Assembly: GCA_001464165.1 (NCBI GenBank)
Contig: LNEX01000448.1
Coordinates: 1-15,324 of the forward strand
Source: a bacterium Ga0077546
Lineage (GTDB): Bacteria > Cyanobacteriota > Vampirovibrionia > Obscuribacterales > Obscuribacteraceae
Reading direction: 5' to 3'
DNA length: 15,324 nucleotides
Positions 1-7,930 of this stretch are shown here, in pieces (the first letter of the stretch is position 1; every line of letters starts with the position of its first letter). The notes beneath the pieces were generated by a model, which was not told where the DNA came from, ran no database searches, and saw nothing but the letters and a program-made list of their open reading frames with translations. Position numbers and translations under genes: made by a program.

Positions 1-165
1 TTGCGCAATGCTCGGCATTAGGCCTTTGCGAGTAGTCTTGGTTTGTTCAATTTTAGTTACTTGATCAACTTTATTGGCTTGAGCAGGGCCCGACGAAATA
101 TTACTCCAGGCATAAGTCGCCGAGATCGCAATTAGTCCCAGAATGACTATTAAGGCTAGTCTCAT
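1..165 (-). CDS. N-terminal fragment of an exported or membrane-anchored protein downstream of pilO
   Basis: This gene is cut by the window edge and only its first 55 codons are present, open to base 1. The N-terminus is a short basic start followed by a hydrophobic stretch (about residues 3-19) and a possible signal peptidase site after ATYA, so the product is exported or anchored in the inner membrane. The rest is polar and rich in Lys, Thr and Gln. It starts 10 bp after the pilO stop, so it is probably translated in the same operon. In pilMNO clusters the next gene is usually pilP or the secretin gene pilQ, and either would fit a signal peptide here. There is no lipobox cysteine in the visible part, which argues mildly against a classical PilP lipoprotein. 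The identity cannot be decided from this fragment. Confidence 0.6.
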   Translation of the reverse strand, partial: MRLALIVILGLIAISATYAWSNISSGPAQANKVDQVTKIEQTKTTRKGLMPSIAQ

Positions 166-175
166 GGTGCATTTC

Positions 176-895
176 TCATGGCAAATAATAGACATTGAGG
201 AGGAAGGACATTACTGGTTTTGCCGCTTTGAGTTTTTGTGCTCGTTCGCCAGCGACATTTTTAGAGGCCGTGCTGTCGCTAGCTGCGGCTATTGCCACTG
301 ATAAATCTTTGAGTGAAATTACTCGCTGATAGGTCTCTAAATGTTTGACGAAGGCAATCAAGTCTTGATATTCACCCGTGACGAAGAGGCGCTTGGTGAC
401 TTGCTTGAGGCCGAGTGGATTGGGGGCTTCTGCCGGCTTGGCACCGCTCGCCGTAGGTGTAGGCGCGACAAAAGGTTTTAGCTGGGGCAAGATTTTTGAT
501 TGGTTTGGCTTGATTGGTTTCATCAACTCTTCTAGATCATTTGTCTCGCTTGGTCCACTTGCTTTTTCTGGCTGTTCTAAGGCAAGTATGTTGACTTTGC
601 TTTCGCTGGCCATGCGCTCTAAATCTAGCATTAGCAAGTCGAGGTAGGGGGCCTTTGGCACGGAGTTTCGCAATGAATTGATGTCACCTTCAAGGGTGCG
701 TTTGAGGTTGTCGAGACGATCTCGCTCAGACATTTTTTGAGTGATTTCTTGATACTCTTTTTTCTTAACTGCAAGGTCGGCATGCTCACGTTCTGAGTCT
801 AAGTAGGCTGGGTAAGTCATGGCCACAAGAATTGTTGCACCGAGAGCCAAGGGGCCGAAGGCCAGTACATTGCGCTGGAAGGGCGTCAGTTTCAT
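176..895 (-). CDS. pilO: Type IV pilus inner-membrane alignment protein PilO
   Basis: PilO pairs with PilN in the periplasm to connect the cytoplasmic PilM ring and platform to the outer-membrane secretin. The 239-residue product has the family layout: a short cytoplasmic N-terminus, one membrane helix (about 9-29), a charged coiled coil (about 35-78), then a ferredoxin-like periplasmic domain with strands near 84-107 and 165-239. That domain is interrupted by a Pro/Ala-rich segment (about 108-163) longer than expected, probably a flexible loop. The ATG overlaps the end of the upstream PilM-PilN gene by 4 bp (ATGA), and GAGGTGA lies 6 bases before it, so the start is well supported and translation is coupled. 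Assignment rests on architecture and position rather than on an invariant motif. Confidence 0.85.
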   Translation of the reverse strand: MKLTPFQRNVLAFGPLALGATILVAMTYPAYLDSEREHADLAVKKKEYQEITQKMSERDRLDNLKRTLEGDINSLRNSVPKAPYLDLLMLDLERMASESKVNILALEQPEKASGPSETNDLEELMKPIKPNQSKILPQLKPFVAPTPTASGAKPAEAPNPLGLKQVTKRLFVTGEYQDLIAFVKHLETYQRVISLKDLSVAIAAASDSTASKNVAGERAQKLKAAKPVMSFLLNVYYLP

Positions 896-2688
896 TGACT
901 CACCTCTCGTTTGCTTGTTGAAGTTTGTGTGCCCAAGCTACTGATCAACGAGCTAGTTTTTAGTGTCGCGGTATTTGGCTTTTCTACACTATTGGCACCT
1001 GGAGTGGTCTGCTCTTGAGCCAGTTTTGATAGCACACAGAAAGTTACTCGGTCTGGATTTTTCTCTGGACGCAGGGCGTACTCAATGTTGGCATCGCTCA
1101 GAAGGTTGGAAGAGCCTAAATTGATTGATAAGTTTGAAACGGTGCTGAAATTTAGAGCCGCACCCTCAAGCTTGAGCTCATTATCGTTCAGTGAAAGCTG
1201 ATTGATTTGCAGGCCCTTAGGGGTGTTGTCGCGTACTGCTTCTAAATAGCCGCTCCAATGTTTGCCGCCGCCAACGAGGCGGTCTAATACTAGTTTGCGG
1301 CGCTCTAGCACTTCGTTGTCTTGTTTTAGTCGCTTGAGGTCTGCTAGCTTTCTGTTGCCATCAGTTATTAGTGCTGATGTTACTTCTATTTCTTTTTGCG
1401 CTTGGGGCACGTCGAAGCTGGCAAAATACATCCATGCGCCTAAAGACAAGAATAATACGCTGAAAGAATAAGCAACAGTAGGTTTGTACCAGCCGGGAGC
1501 AGGTGGAGGCTCGTCCAGAATATTTTGGGTGCGGGTCAAGTCAAGGGCGAGGGGAATGCGCCCTTCTTTGTTGAGATCGAGGTCTACTGTAATTGATGGG
1601 TTCCAGGTTGGCTCAATTGAAGAGCCGATCAGAGCCGCTAGAATAGGGCGCATGCGTGGGCTGACCTTGCTCTCGTCAACTAGCATGTCGCGCATGGGGT
1701 CGCCTAGGATTGTTTTGATGCGTAGCTTGCTCGTGAAGTATTCATCAATGTTGGGCATCATGCAGCCCGGGCCAGTCAAGATCACCTGATCGATTTTTAC
1801 ATCGCCAACCTGCGAACGATAAAATTCTACTGATTTGTTGAGCTCGTCACCGATGTCACTGAATATGGTGCGGGCCACTTGGCCGGCTTGGCCTAAACGC
1901 GCGTCGGTCGGGGTAATGTTAAATACAGGCACATCTGGCAATATTTCCATGGCCTGGTCAAATGATAAATCGAGGCTGCGAGCAATTGCTTCAGTTAGTG
2001 CCTCTACTCCCAATATGATTGAGCGGCCGAAAAGCGGCATGGCGCTGCGCACAATATTAATATCGGTGGCGTCTTGGCGGATGTTTACCACCAATGAAAG
2101 GTGTCCAGATGAGCCCAGGTAACCAGCTAGGGCCAGGCCACGTATGACTGAGAGAGATGAAACCTCTACCCGTCCGAGTTTAACCCCGGCTGCATCAGCC
2201 ATGCGCCAGTATGATTCGACAATTGAGTGTTGAATGGCTGAAAGAATGACGTCAACTCGGCGCACGCCATCGGGGTCGGTGCGCTCTGTGGCATTCATTT
2301 GGCACCAGTCTAAATTTGCCTCTGAAATAGGAAAGGGCACGTGGTTGGTTGCTTCTTGCGTCACCACGTCGGCTAATTCTTCAGGGGGCATGCCCACTGG
2401 CACTGGCATCAGTCTGATAACAACGGCTTGCGCTGGCACCGAAACATTGATAATGGGAGCTTGGTTGGTCGGGATTTGCGCTTCTTTGAGTAGGTCGTCA
2501 AGAAGCTGTCCCATGGTCACTGGGTCGGTGATTAGGCCTTCGCGGATGCAATTGGGGGGTGTTGGTTGGCAAGCAAACTTCTGCACCTCAATGCCAGACT
2601 TGGTTTTATCCAGCTGAATCAAGGTCGTGCTGTCGCTATTTATGTCGAGGCCAAGCATGGCCCCTTTTTTCTTGCCGAAACTAAACAT
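892..2688 (-). CDS. pilM: PilM-PilN fusion protein of the type IV pilus alignment complex
   Basis: This 598-residue protein joins two components that are normally separate. Residues 1-360 are the actin-like ATP-binding PilM fold. The first phosphate loop is near 12-20 (LGLDINSDS), a second phosphate strand is near 198-212, and the adenosine-binding motif is near 303-309 (ILTGPGC). After a linker (361-400), a membrane helix (about 404-422) leads to a coiled coil (about 428-470) and a periplasmic ferredoxin-like PilN domain (about 478-555). A Ser/Thr-rich tail ends the chain. Free PilN carries an N-terminal INLLP-type motif that docks in the PilM groove. No exact copy is seen, though IPLALDL (378-384) in the linker may be its remnant. 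The overall plan matches GspL of type II secretion. The gene starts 8 bp after pilD and overlaps pilO. GspL itself is an alternative label, but the pil genes all around favour a pilus role. Confidence 0.88.
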   Translation of the reverse strand: MFSFGKKKGAMLGLDINSDSTTLIQLDKTKSGIEVQKFACQPTPPNCIREGLITDPVTMGQLLDDLLKEAQIPTNQAPIINVSVPAQAVVIRLMPVPVGMPPEELADVVTQEATNHVPFPISEANLDWCQMNATERTDPDGVRRVDVILSAIQHSIVESYWRMADAAGVKLGRVEVSSLSVIRGLALAGYLGSSGHLSLVVNIRQDATDINIVRSAMPLFGRSIILGVEALTEAIARSLDLSFDQAMEILPDVPVFNITPTDARLGQAGQVARTIFSDIGDELNKSVEFYRSQVGDVKIDQVILTGPGCMMPNIDEYFTSKLRIKTILGDPMRDMLVDESKVSPRMRPILAALIGSSIEPTWNPSITVDLDLNKEGRIPLALDLTRTQNILDEPPPAPGWYKPTVAYSFSVLFLSLGAWMYFASFDVPQAQKEIEVTSALITDGNRKLADLKRLKQDNEVLERRKLVLDRLVGGGKHWSGYLEAVRDNTPKGLQINQLSLNDNELKLEGAALNFSTVSNLSINLGSSNLLSDANIEYALRPEKNPDRVTFCVLSKLAQEQTTPGANSVEKPNTATLKTSSLISSLGTQTSTSKREVSQ

Positions 2689-2696
2689 ACTATTTA

Positions 2697-3833
2697 TTAT
2701 GCCCCAGGCTTGATAAAGCCCCCATCTTTTGACAGAGAAATTGTCGACATCGCATAAGCAGCGCCAACGGCTAAGGCTGGGCCGAAGGGGAAGGTTTTGC
2801 TCACTCGCACGCCCGACGTTAGTATGCCAAATGTGCCGCCAGCGGTACCCATAGCCAGGCAGAAGAGGTAAATTGAGGGACTAAGTAGCGGATTTTCCAC
2901 AGGCTTGAAATAGAGGACTATCGCCGAAACGGCCAAAAGTGGAATCACACTCATGATGCCAAAGCCAATTGCTGCTGGTTTTAAGGCTTTTGCCAGTAGT
3001 TTTTCTTTACGTAGTTCATCAAATAGATAGACTGCCCCCATGAGAGCGCCCACCATAAAGGCCACAATCACGGCAATAGCTAGTTTCTCCCAGCCTAGCC
3101 AGGCACCTATCACGGCAGCCATGACGGCATCTGCTCCGCCCATCACTTCAAGCGGCTCATGAGCAATTTCTTCTGATAGATCGAAATTATCATCAAGATA
3201 AGGGTCTTGCTCTAAATGCTCTTGGGTTAGTTCGAACTGTTCTTCTTCCAAAATTTCAGGATGCAGCCAATGATAGAACATTAGGCCGTAGTGAGCTATC
3301 AAATCAAACAACAGGTAGCTGACGCCAACGCCAACGAGTGAGCCCAAAAGATCAGTTCTGAAAAATTGGCTGAAGCCAAGCCCGACCAAAACCATAGGGT
3401 AGGTAATTTCGTGAGGAATCAGCTTCTCTTTGAAATCGGTTACTGTCACGGCAATTAGGGTTGATGCGAAGAGCAACATAAATAATGCTATTGTGCTGCG
3501 ATCGACAAAGGCGTCGCAAGGTATAGTGCTGAAAAAGTGAATGATGGTGATAAAGACTACAGCAGTAAGCAGCTCTACTAGAGGGTAGTGCCAATGAATT
3601 GCAGCCTGGCAATAGCGGCACTTGCCTTTAAGCAGCCAGTAAGAAATTACAGGAATGAGATCGCACAGGCCCAATTTGTGTTGACACTGTGGGCAGTGTG
3701 AGCCAGGATGCAATAGCGACTTTTCGGCAAGAGATCGCACTGCCACTACATTGAGAAAACTGCCTACGCACAAGCCGATAAGAGCGCTAAGTAGCTCCAA
3801 ATATGGTGACGGTATGTCGTAAATATTAGGCAT
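2697..3833 (-). CDS. pilD: Type IV prepilin peptidase / N-methyltransferase PilD
   Basis: An inner-membrane aspartic protease that cleaves the leader of type IV prepilins and methylates the new N-terminus. The N-terminal domain has the expected GSFLNVV stretch (24-30) and the four zinc cysteines in two CxxC pairs (Cys47/50 and Cys72/75). The two catalytic aspartates of the A24 family are visible: Asp133 in VTDFKEKLIP and Asp235 in the GGAD motif, followed by an AAVIGAWLG helix. The first motif continues IPHE where IPD or IPN is common. The C-terminal FPFGPALAVGA is also typical. At 378 residues it is longer than the common 250-290. The extra length includes a strongly acidic loop (about 194-230) just before the second active-site motif, and extra C-terminal helices. 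It lies 5 bp after the ABC permease gene and 8 bp before pilM-pilN, so it is inside the operon. Confidence 0.93.
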   Translation of the reverse strand: MPNIYDIPSPYLELLSALIGLCVGSFLNVVAVRSLAEKSLLHPGSHCPQCQHKLGLCDLIPVISYWLLKGKCRYCQAAIHWHYPLVELLTAVVFITIIHFFSTIPCDAFVDRSTIALFMLLFASTLIAVTVTDFKEKLIPHEITYPMVLVGLGFSQFFRTDLLGSLVGVGVSYLLFDLIAHYGLMFYHWLHPEILEEEQFELTQEHLEQDPYLDDNFDLSEEIAHEPLEVMGGADAVMAAVIGAWLGWEKLAIAVIVAFMVGALMGAVYLFDELRKEKLLAKALKPAAIGFGIMSVIPLLAVSAIVLYFKPVENPLLSPSIYLFCLAMGTAGGTFGILTSGVRVSKTFPFGPALAVGAAYAMSTISLSKDGGFIKPGA

Positions 3834-3838
3834 TAAGA

Positions 3839-4651
3839 TTAGGGTAGTTCTCTTCGTTCGTTCACTAATGCTGAGAGTACTAAAAGAATGATGACATATG
3901 CCAGTATGTATGTGGTCAGGTACGTTAACAATTCGCCGTGACCGTCGCTCAAACTGCCTGGAGCTGTACTAAAGGCTCTGCCATACATTAGCTCTGAGCG
4001 CACCCGCGTTAGGCTCTGTAGATCTGGCATGAGCCAGTATAGAGCGCCGAAGAATTGTGATACCAGTGGGTTCGTCGACATTTTTGCTAACTCTTGTAAA
4101 GAGGCGCAACTATGCCCTACCAGCCAGAAGCAGAGAGTAAAAAGTACGCTCATTATCGGTGTGGAAAAAGTAGAAAAGAATGATGCCGAAGCTATGATAA
4201 AGAGTAGCTCTAAGTAAACTAGTGATAGTGAGAGAGCAATCCATGGCAGGTGCGGCAGTGGTAGTGCTGGATCCACAAAACCAACAAGAGCGCTTAAGAA
4301 ACCGCCCATCATCAAGATGATTATCAGCAAGCAGCTGGCCAAGCCTAGATACTTGCCGAGTATGAATTGCCACGACTTAACTGGCTTGGAAAAGATCAAA
4401 TAAATGGTGCGCCGCTCTAACTCTTTGAAGACTAGATTAGCACCAGAGAATACAGCGATGATGCCACCAATGACGGCAATAGCAGCTAGGCCCAAATCTT
4501 CTACAATGCGAATATCTTGGCCCACAGACAGGGTGCCAAGCAAAATACCAAATAGTGAAATTAGGCAAGCGAAGACAAAAAATGCATAGATGATCTTATC
4601 TCTTAGAACTTCTCTAAAGGTATTGAGAGCGATGGCACCAATGATTTCCAT
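3839..4651 (-). CDS. ABC-2 type transporter permease
   Basis: A 270-residue polytopic inner-membrane protein with about six predicted helices (near 20-43, 53-75, 103-125, 137-157, 163-181 and 243-262). It has the cytoplasmic segment FKELERRTIYLIFSKPVKSW (75-94), which is typical of ABC-2 permeases of the NosY-like group. It is the membrane partner of the ATPase encoded just upstream: the two genes overlap by one base (TAATG), so they are translationally coupled and likely made in equal amounts. The substrate is unknown. Its location between a sigma factor and pilD suggests a role linked to the envelope or surface structures, but ABC-2 exporters are often co-transcribed with unrelated genes, so this is only inference. 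Confidence 0.85.
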   Translation of the reverse strand: MEIIGAIALNTFREVLRDKIIYAFFVFACLISLFGILLGTLSVGQDIRIVEDLGLAAIAVIGGIIAVFSGANLVFKELERRTIYLIFSKPVKSWQFILGKYLGLASCLLIIILMMGGFLSALVGFVDPALPLPHLPWIALSLSLVYLELLFIIASASFFSTFSTPIMSVLFTLCFWLVGHSCASLQELAKMSTNPLVSQFFGALYWLMPDLQSLTRVRSELMYGRAFSTAPGSLSDGHGELLTYLTTYILAYVIILLVLSALVNERRELP

Positions 4652-5475
4652 TATGGCTTAGTCTCTGGTTTAGATTCATCTGTTGTCGAGTGCGCGGCTT
4701 TCGCTTTGTCGGTCTCAAGTTTGACATGCTCTAAGAAGAAGTCTTCTAGCGCTTTGAAGTTGCCGTCGTGAGCAATATCGCTCACTGCAGAATCTGCCAC
4801 CATTTTACCTTGTACCAGTAAGCCGACTCGGTCGCATAGCTCGCCGACATCGGGCAATAGGTGTGAATTGAAGAAAATAGTTTTGCCTTCGGCCTTGAGT
4901 TCATGAAGTATACGCCGCACGTCCATACGCCCAAGTGGATCTAAACCACTCATTGGCTCATCGAGAAACAGTACCTGGGGATCGTTAATCAATGCCTGCG
5001 CTATTCCTAGTCGCTGGAGCATGCCTTTGGAGTATTTGCCAGTTGGCCTATCGCAAGCGTTTTCCAGAGAGACCTTCTCTACTAGAAGTTTGACGCGCTC
5101 TTTGATTAGAGCGTCTGGCATAGAAAATAACTTGCCTACGAAAGTAAGAAATTCGCGCCCAGTCAGGTGTGAGTAAAAGTAAGGGTTCTCAGGCAGGAAG
5201 CCAATTTGACCTAACTTGTCTCGGGCGCTAGCGGGGCTGCCCAAAACCCGTGCTTGGCCACTATCGGGATGCAGCAGGCCCAGTAAGAGTTTTACTGTTG
5301 TGGTTTTACCGGCACCATTAGGGCCGATCAAACCATAGGTCTGACCGGCCTCAACGCGTAGGCTAACACTATCAAGCACACGAGTGCGCTTTTTAAGAAA
5401 GCTAGAGAGCCTATCTTTGGTTAGGTTTGTGGCCTCGATGACTACCTGAGGCGAAGCTATTTCTAGCTTGGCCAT
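4651..5475 (-). CDS. ABC transporter ATP-binding protein (ABC-2/CcmA-NatA type)
   Basis: The cytoplasmic ATPase subunit that powers the permease encoded next to it. All nucleotide-binding motifs are present: Walker A GPNGAGKT (51-58), the signature as YSKGM (148-152) rather than LSGGQ, as is common in CcmA/NatA-type exporters, Walker B VLFLDEP (168-174), D-loop SGLD (176-179), and the switch histidine His205 in NSHLL. The C-terminal 25 residues are a polar, Lys/Glu/Thr-rich tail beyond the usual domain end. The ATG shares one base with the sigma factor stop (TAATG), and AAAGGTGG inside the end of the sigma gene can serve as its ribosome binding site. Function as an exporter ATPase is secure, but the cargo is not known. 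Confidence 0.92.
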   Translation of the reverse strand: MAKLEIASPQVVIEATNLTKDRLSSFLKKRTRVLDSVSLRVEAGQTYGLIGPNGAGKTTTVKLLLGLLHPDSGQARVLGSPASARDKLGQIGFLPENPYFYSHLTGREFLTFVGKLFSMPDALIKERVKLLVEKVSLENACDRPTGKYSKGMLQRLGIAQALINDPQVLFLDEPMSGLDPLGRMDVRRILHELKAEGKTIFFNSHLLPDVGELCDRVGLLVQGKMVADSAVSDIAHDGNFKALEDFFLEHVKLETDKAKAAHSTTDESKPETKP

Positions 5476-6344
5476 TACCCACCTTTAGGACCGGCCTTCT
5501 TGCTCAAAGTGATGATTTTGTTCAACTCAGTAGTGGCCGCTCTAAGTCTTCTTGATACTTGCATTTGTGAAATGCCAAGACGACGGGCTACTTCTGTCTG
5601 ACTTAGATCTTCGTAGAAGGTCAACTGTACAACTTCTCTCAAGCCGTCACGGAGCTGCTTGATCGCTTCAGCTAACATAAATCGGTCTTCTTTAGCGAGC
5701 TGGTTGCTCTGATATTTGGCATCGACAAGAGTGTCGATCAAAGACTGCTCGCTGCCAGCATCGTTAGACAATGCTTGGTCAAGAGAAATCAGTGTACGTC
5801 TGCGGTCTACTTCATAAGCTTCGTTGACGCGACTTACCGGAATCTGCAGATCGTTGGCAATCTCCACATCTGAGGGCTCGCGGCCTAATTTGGCAGTCAG
5901 TCCTTGCACGAGTCGGTTGATGCGGAAAGATAATTCTTGTAGTTCGCGAGGGGCACGTATCATCGCAGTTTTGTCGCGCAGATAGTGTCTGATTTCGCCA
6001 GTGATCAAGTGGGTAGCGTAGGTCTGGAATTTAGCACCAGCATCTGGCTTAAACTGGTCAACGGCCTTAATCAGACCAATTGAGCCGACTTGAATTAGAT
6101 CTTCGACGGGGTCAGTGGAGCGTCTGGCTAGGCCGTAGGCGATGCGTTTGACCAGGGGCAAGGCGGCCTGAATGATGGAGTCGCGTAGAGCTGGGTCGCG
6201 TGCTTCTGCATAGAGTGCCAGCCAGTTATGAATTTGGTCTGGCCCTTTGGCTGCACTAGCTTCTCGTTTGGGCTCTAAATCGTTGCTCACCACTATCGAT
6301 GTCTCAACCATTGCTGTGACTGTAATATTTGAACCTGTATCCAT
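5475..6344 (-). CDS. sigF: Group 3 sigma factor, SigF/SigB/FliA-like
   Basis: An RNA polymerase sigma factor of 289 residues without region 1.1. Region 2 is clear: EDLIQVGSIGLIKAVDQF (81-98) for core and -10 binding, then GEIRHYLRDK (116-125). Region 3 follows (about 133-185). Region 4 (about 225-275) ends in a helix-turn-helix with SQTEVARRLGISQMQVSR (248-265) for the -35 element. The length and motifs fit the SigB/SigF/FliA class. In the cyanobacterium Synechocystis, SigF controls pilin expression and motility, so its position at the head of a pil operon is meaningful, though the link here is inferred. It is the first gene after a 339-bp gap and overlaps the ABC ATPase by one base. No anti-sigma partner gene is visible nearby. 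A FliA-type label is the main alternative, but no flagellar genes are present. Confidence 0.87.
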   Translation of the reverse strand: MDTGSNITVTAMVETSIVVSNDLEPKREASAAKGPDQIHNWLALYAEARDPALRDSIIQAALPLVKRIAYGLARRSTDPVEDLIQVGSIGLIKAVDQFKPDAGAKFQTYATHLITGEIRHYLRDKTAMIRAPRELQELSFRINRLVQGLTAKLGREPSDVEIANDLQIPVSRVNEAYEVDRRRTLISLDQALSNDAGSEQSLIDTLVDAKYQSNQLAKEDRFMLAEAIKQLRDGLREVVQLTFYEDLSQTEVARRLGISQMQVSRRLRAATTELNKIITLSKKAGPKGG

Positions 6345-6562
6345 ATTTATAATCTTAACCTTACTTTCCGGCAGATTACCATAATCAAGAGAATTGCTAG
6401 GAGCTTTAACTTCCTATTCTCACTAAACCTATTAATGGTGGCAAATCTCTAACGAATAAAGAGTGTAAATGCGCAAGAGCTATCATGGATATCTATTAAG
6501 TAATTCTAATGTCGTTTTGTCCATGGAAATTCCTCGTCCCGCCGCTAATTGACTGTGCTTCG

Positions 6563-6580
6563 ATTCAATTTAGATTGAAT
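6563..6580. repeat. Short inverted repeat in the sigF upstream region
   Basis: Perfect 7-bp arms ATTCAAT and ATTGAAT are separated by the 4-base loop TTAG. The stem is AT-only apart from one G-C pair per arm, and no T tract follows in either direction, so it is a weak terminator candidate. As a dyad about 220 bp upstream of sigF it could equally be a protein-binding site. Function is not shown by the sequence. Confidence 0.4.
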
Positions 6581-6641
6581 TTAGCTTGGGCTGCCAATAG
6601 ACTGATATTTCAATGTTAGATCGTGACAATTGGCTTTAGAA

Positions 6642-6681
6642 ATTTAGACATTGACACATTGACACATTGATACATTTAGAC
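6642..6681. repeat. Tandem array of five 8-bp units just downstream of pilC
   Basis: Reading the plus strand, the five contiguous 8-mers are: atttagac; attgacac; attgacac; attgatac; atttagac. The middle units differ from each other by at most one base, and the two outer units are identical to each other. The array stops 2 bases before the end of the pilC stop codon. Two units create TTGACA hexamers on the plus strand, but the gene there runs the other way. Such short arrays can arise by slippage, or serve as binding sites spaced somewhat less than one helical turn apart. Confidence 0.85.
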
Positions 6682-6683
6682 TT

Positions 6684-7928
6684 TTATCGCAGCTGATTGA
6701 TCACTGTGAAAATTGGCAAGTACATGCCCACCACCACTGAGCCCACTATGCCGCCAATACCCACCACCATGAGCGGTTCTAATAGTGAAGTCAGGGCTTC
6801 TACTGAGTTTTCCACTTCCATATCGTAGAAGTCGGCCACTTTGGAGAGCATGTCGTCAAGTCGGCCGGTTTCTTCACCAACGGCTACCATCTGAGTCACC
6901 ATTGGTGGGAAAATTTTAGACTTGCCCATGGGTTTTGATATATTTCCCCCCTGCCGCACATCGTTGTAAATCTGCTGCACTGAGTCCGCTACTACTGCGT
7001 TTCCGGCTGTGTCTTTGACCACATCTAGGGCCGTTAGCATCGGTACTCCAGCCTGTAGCAATGTGCCAAATGTGCGGGCAAAGCGGGCGATTGAAACTCG
7101 GCCAATTAAGTCGCCAAAAAAGGGCACGTTGAGAAAGAAGAAGTCAATTTGAAAACGACCAACCGGAGTTTTGTAGTAGCGCTTGAGCATGTAAACACCT
7201 ACTGCACTCGCGGCAATGAATAGCATCATCCAGACTGAGCGCATGTACTGTGATAGAAGAATGAGAAACTGCGTATAGGCAGGCAGTTCACCGCCAATGT
7301 TTTTGAAGAGGCCTTCAAAGATTGGCAAAATAAAAGTGAGCATGCCCCAGAAAACTGCAACGGCTATGATTAGCACTACGGTTGGATAAACCATGGCCGC
7401 TCGTACTTTTTGATTGAGTTTCGATTTATATTCAAGAAAGTCGGCCAGTCTCTTTAAGACGTCGGCTAGAATACCGCCGGTCTCACCGGCTCTAACCATC
7501 GATACATATAATTTGTCGAAGATATCTGTGTGTTTGGCCATGGCATCAGATAGCGATAGGCCTGACTCAATTGAATGACGCACATCATCGAGGGCTTTCT
7601 TTAGTTTGCGGTTGGGGCATTGCTCTACAATGATTGTCAGGGTACGCAGCATGGCTACCCCTGAGCTAATCATAGCTGCAAATTGTCTTGAGAAAACCAC
7701 CATGTCTTTAAGCGAAACGCGCTCAAATAAACCGATGGTTAAAATATCTTTGCTCTTTTGAGAGTTGAAAAAGCCTACAACGCTTCCTATTGCCGTGCGC
7801 TCGCGTATTTCTACAACTTCGATGCCTCGTGCTCGTAGCTTTGCTCTTAGCACCGCCGGTGATTCTGCTTGACCAATCGCTTCTTTGATTGATCCGTCGA
7901 TTTCTCTAATTTTGTACAAATATTCCAA
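6684..7928 (-). CDS. pilC: Type IV pilus inner-membrane platform protein PilC
   Basis: PilC is the membrane platform on which the PilB and PilT motors act to add or remove pilins. The 414-residue length is normal for the family. After an N-terminal domain (1-70) there are two T2SSF repeats: residues about 75-200, with the MVRAGETGG motif (144-152), and about 275-405, with the matching MVAVGEETGRLDDML motif (347-361). Membrane helices lie near 183-203, 231-249 and 385-407. The start codon is TTG. The reading frame is closed by a TAG four codons upstream and contains no ATG between, so TTG is the only standard choice, and the resulting MEYLYKIRE matches the family N-terminus. It begins 2 bp after the restored pilT stop codon, so expression is likely coupled to pilT translation, which matters because pilT is broken. 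Confidence 0.93.
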   Translation of the reverse strand: MEYLYKIREIDGSIKEAIGQAESPAVLRAKLRARGIEVVEIRERTAIGSVVGFFNSQKSKDILTIGLFERVSLKDMVVFSRQFAAMISSGVAMLRTLTIIVEQCPNRKLKKALDDVRHSIESGLSLSDAMAKHTDIFDKLYVSMVRAGETGGILADVLKRLADFLEYKSKLNQKVRAAMVYPTVVLIIAVAVFWGMLTFILPIFEGLFKNIGGELPAYTQFLILLSQYMRSVWMMLFIAASAVGVYMLKRYYKTPVGRFQIDFFFLNVPFFGDLIGRVSIARFARTFGTLLQAGVPMLTALDVVKDTAGNAVVADSVQQIYNDVRQGGNISKPMGKSKIFPPMVTQMVAVGEETGRLDDMLSKVADFYDMEVENSVEALTSLLEPLMVVGIGGIVGSVVVGMYLPIFTVINQLR

Positions 7929-7930
7929 TT

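Larger units (their letters stand above)
6345..6683. other. 339-bp intergenic region between pilC and the sigF operon
   Basis: The gap separates the end of pilC from the start of the sigma factor, and both genes point left. It should therefore contain the end of the pilBTC transcript and the promoter of the sigF-pil operon. I see no tRNA, no ORF of useful size and no GC-rich hairpin with a T tract. On the minus strand there is no convincing sigma-70 pair with proper spacing; TATAAA occurs but is only 3 bases before the sigF ATG. The right end holds a tandem array and the middle holds a short inverted repeat, listed separately. Confidence 0.6.

Noticed and set aside
6651..6664. Two TTGACA hexamers on the plus strand read as promoter -35 boxes
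   Set aside because: They are produced by the 8-bp tandem array, no -10 element follows at the right distance, and transcription from them would be antisense to pilC.
6642..6681. The 8-bp array as a CRISPR or an iteron-type origin
   Set aside because: The units are far too short and have no spacers for CRISPR, and there is no replication initiator gene or AT-rich origin context.
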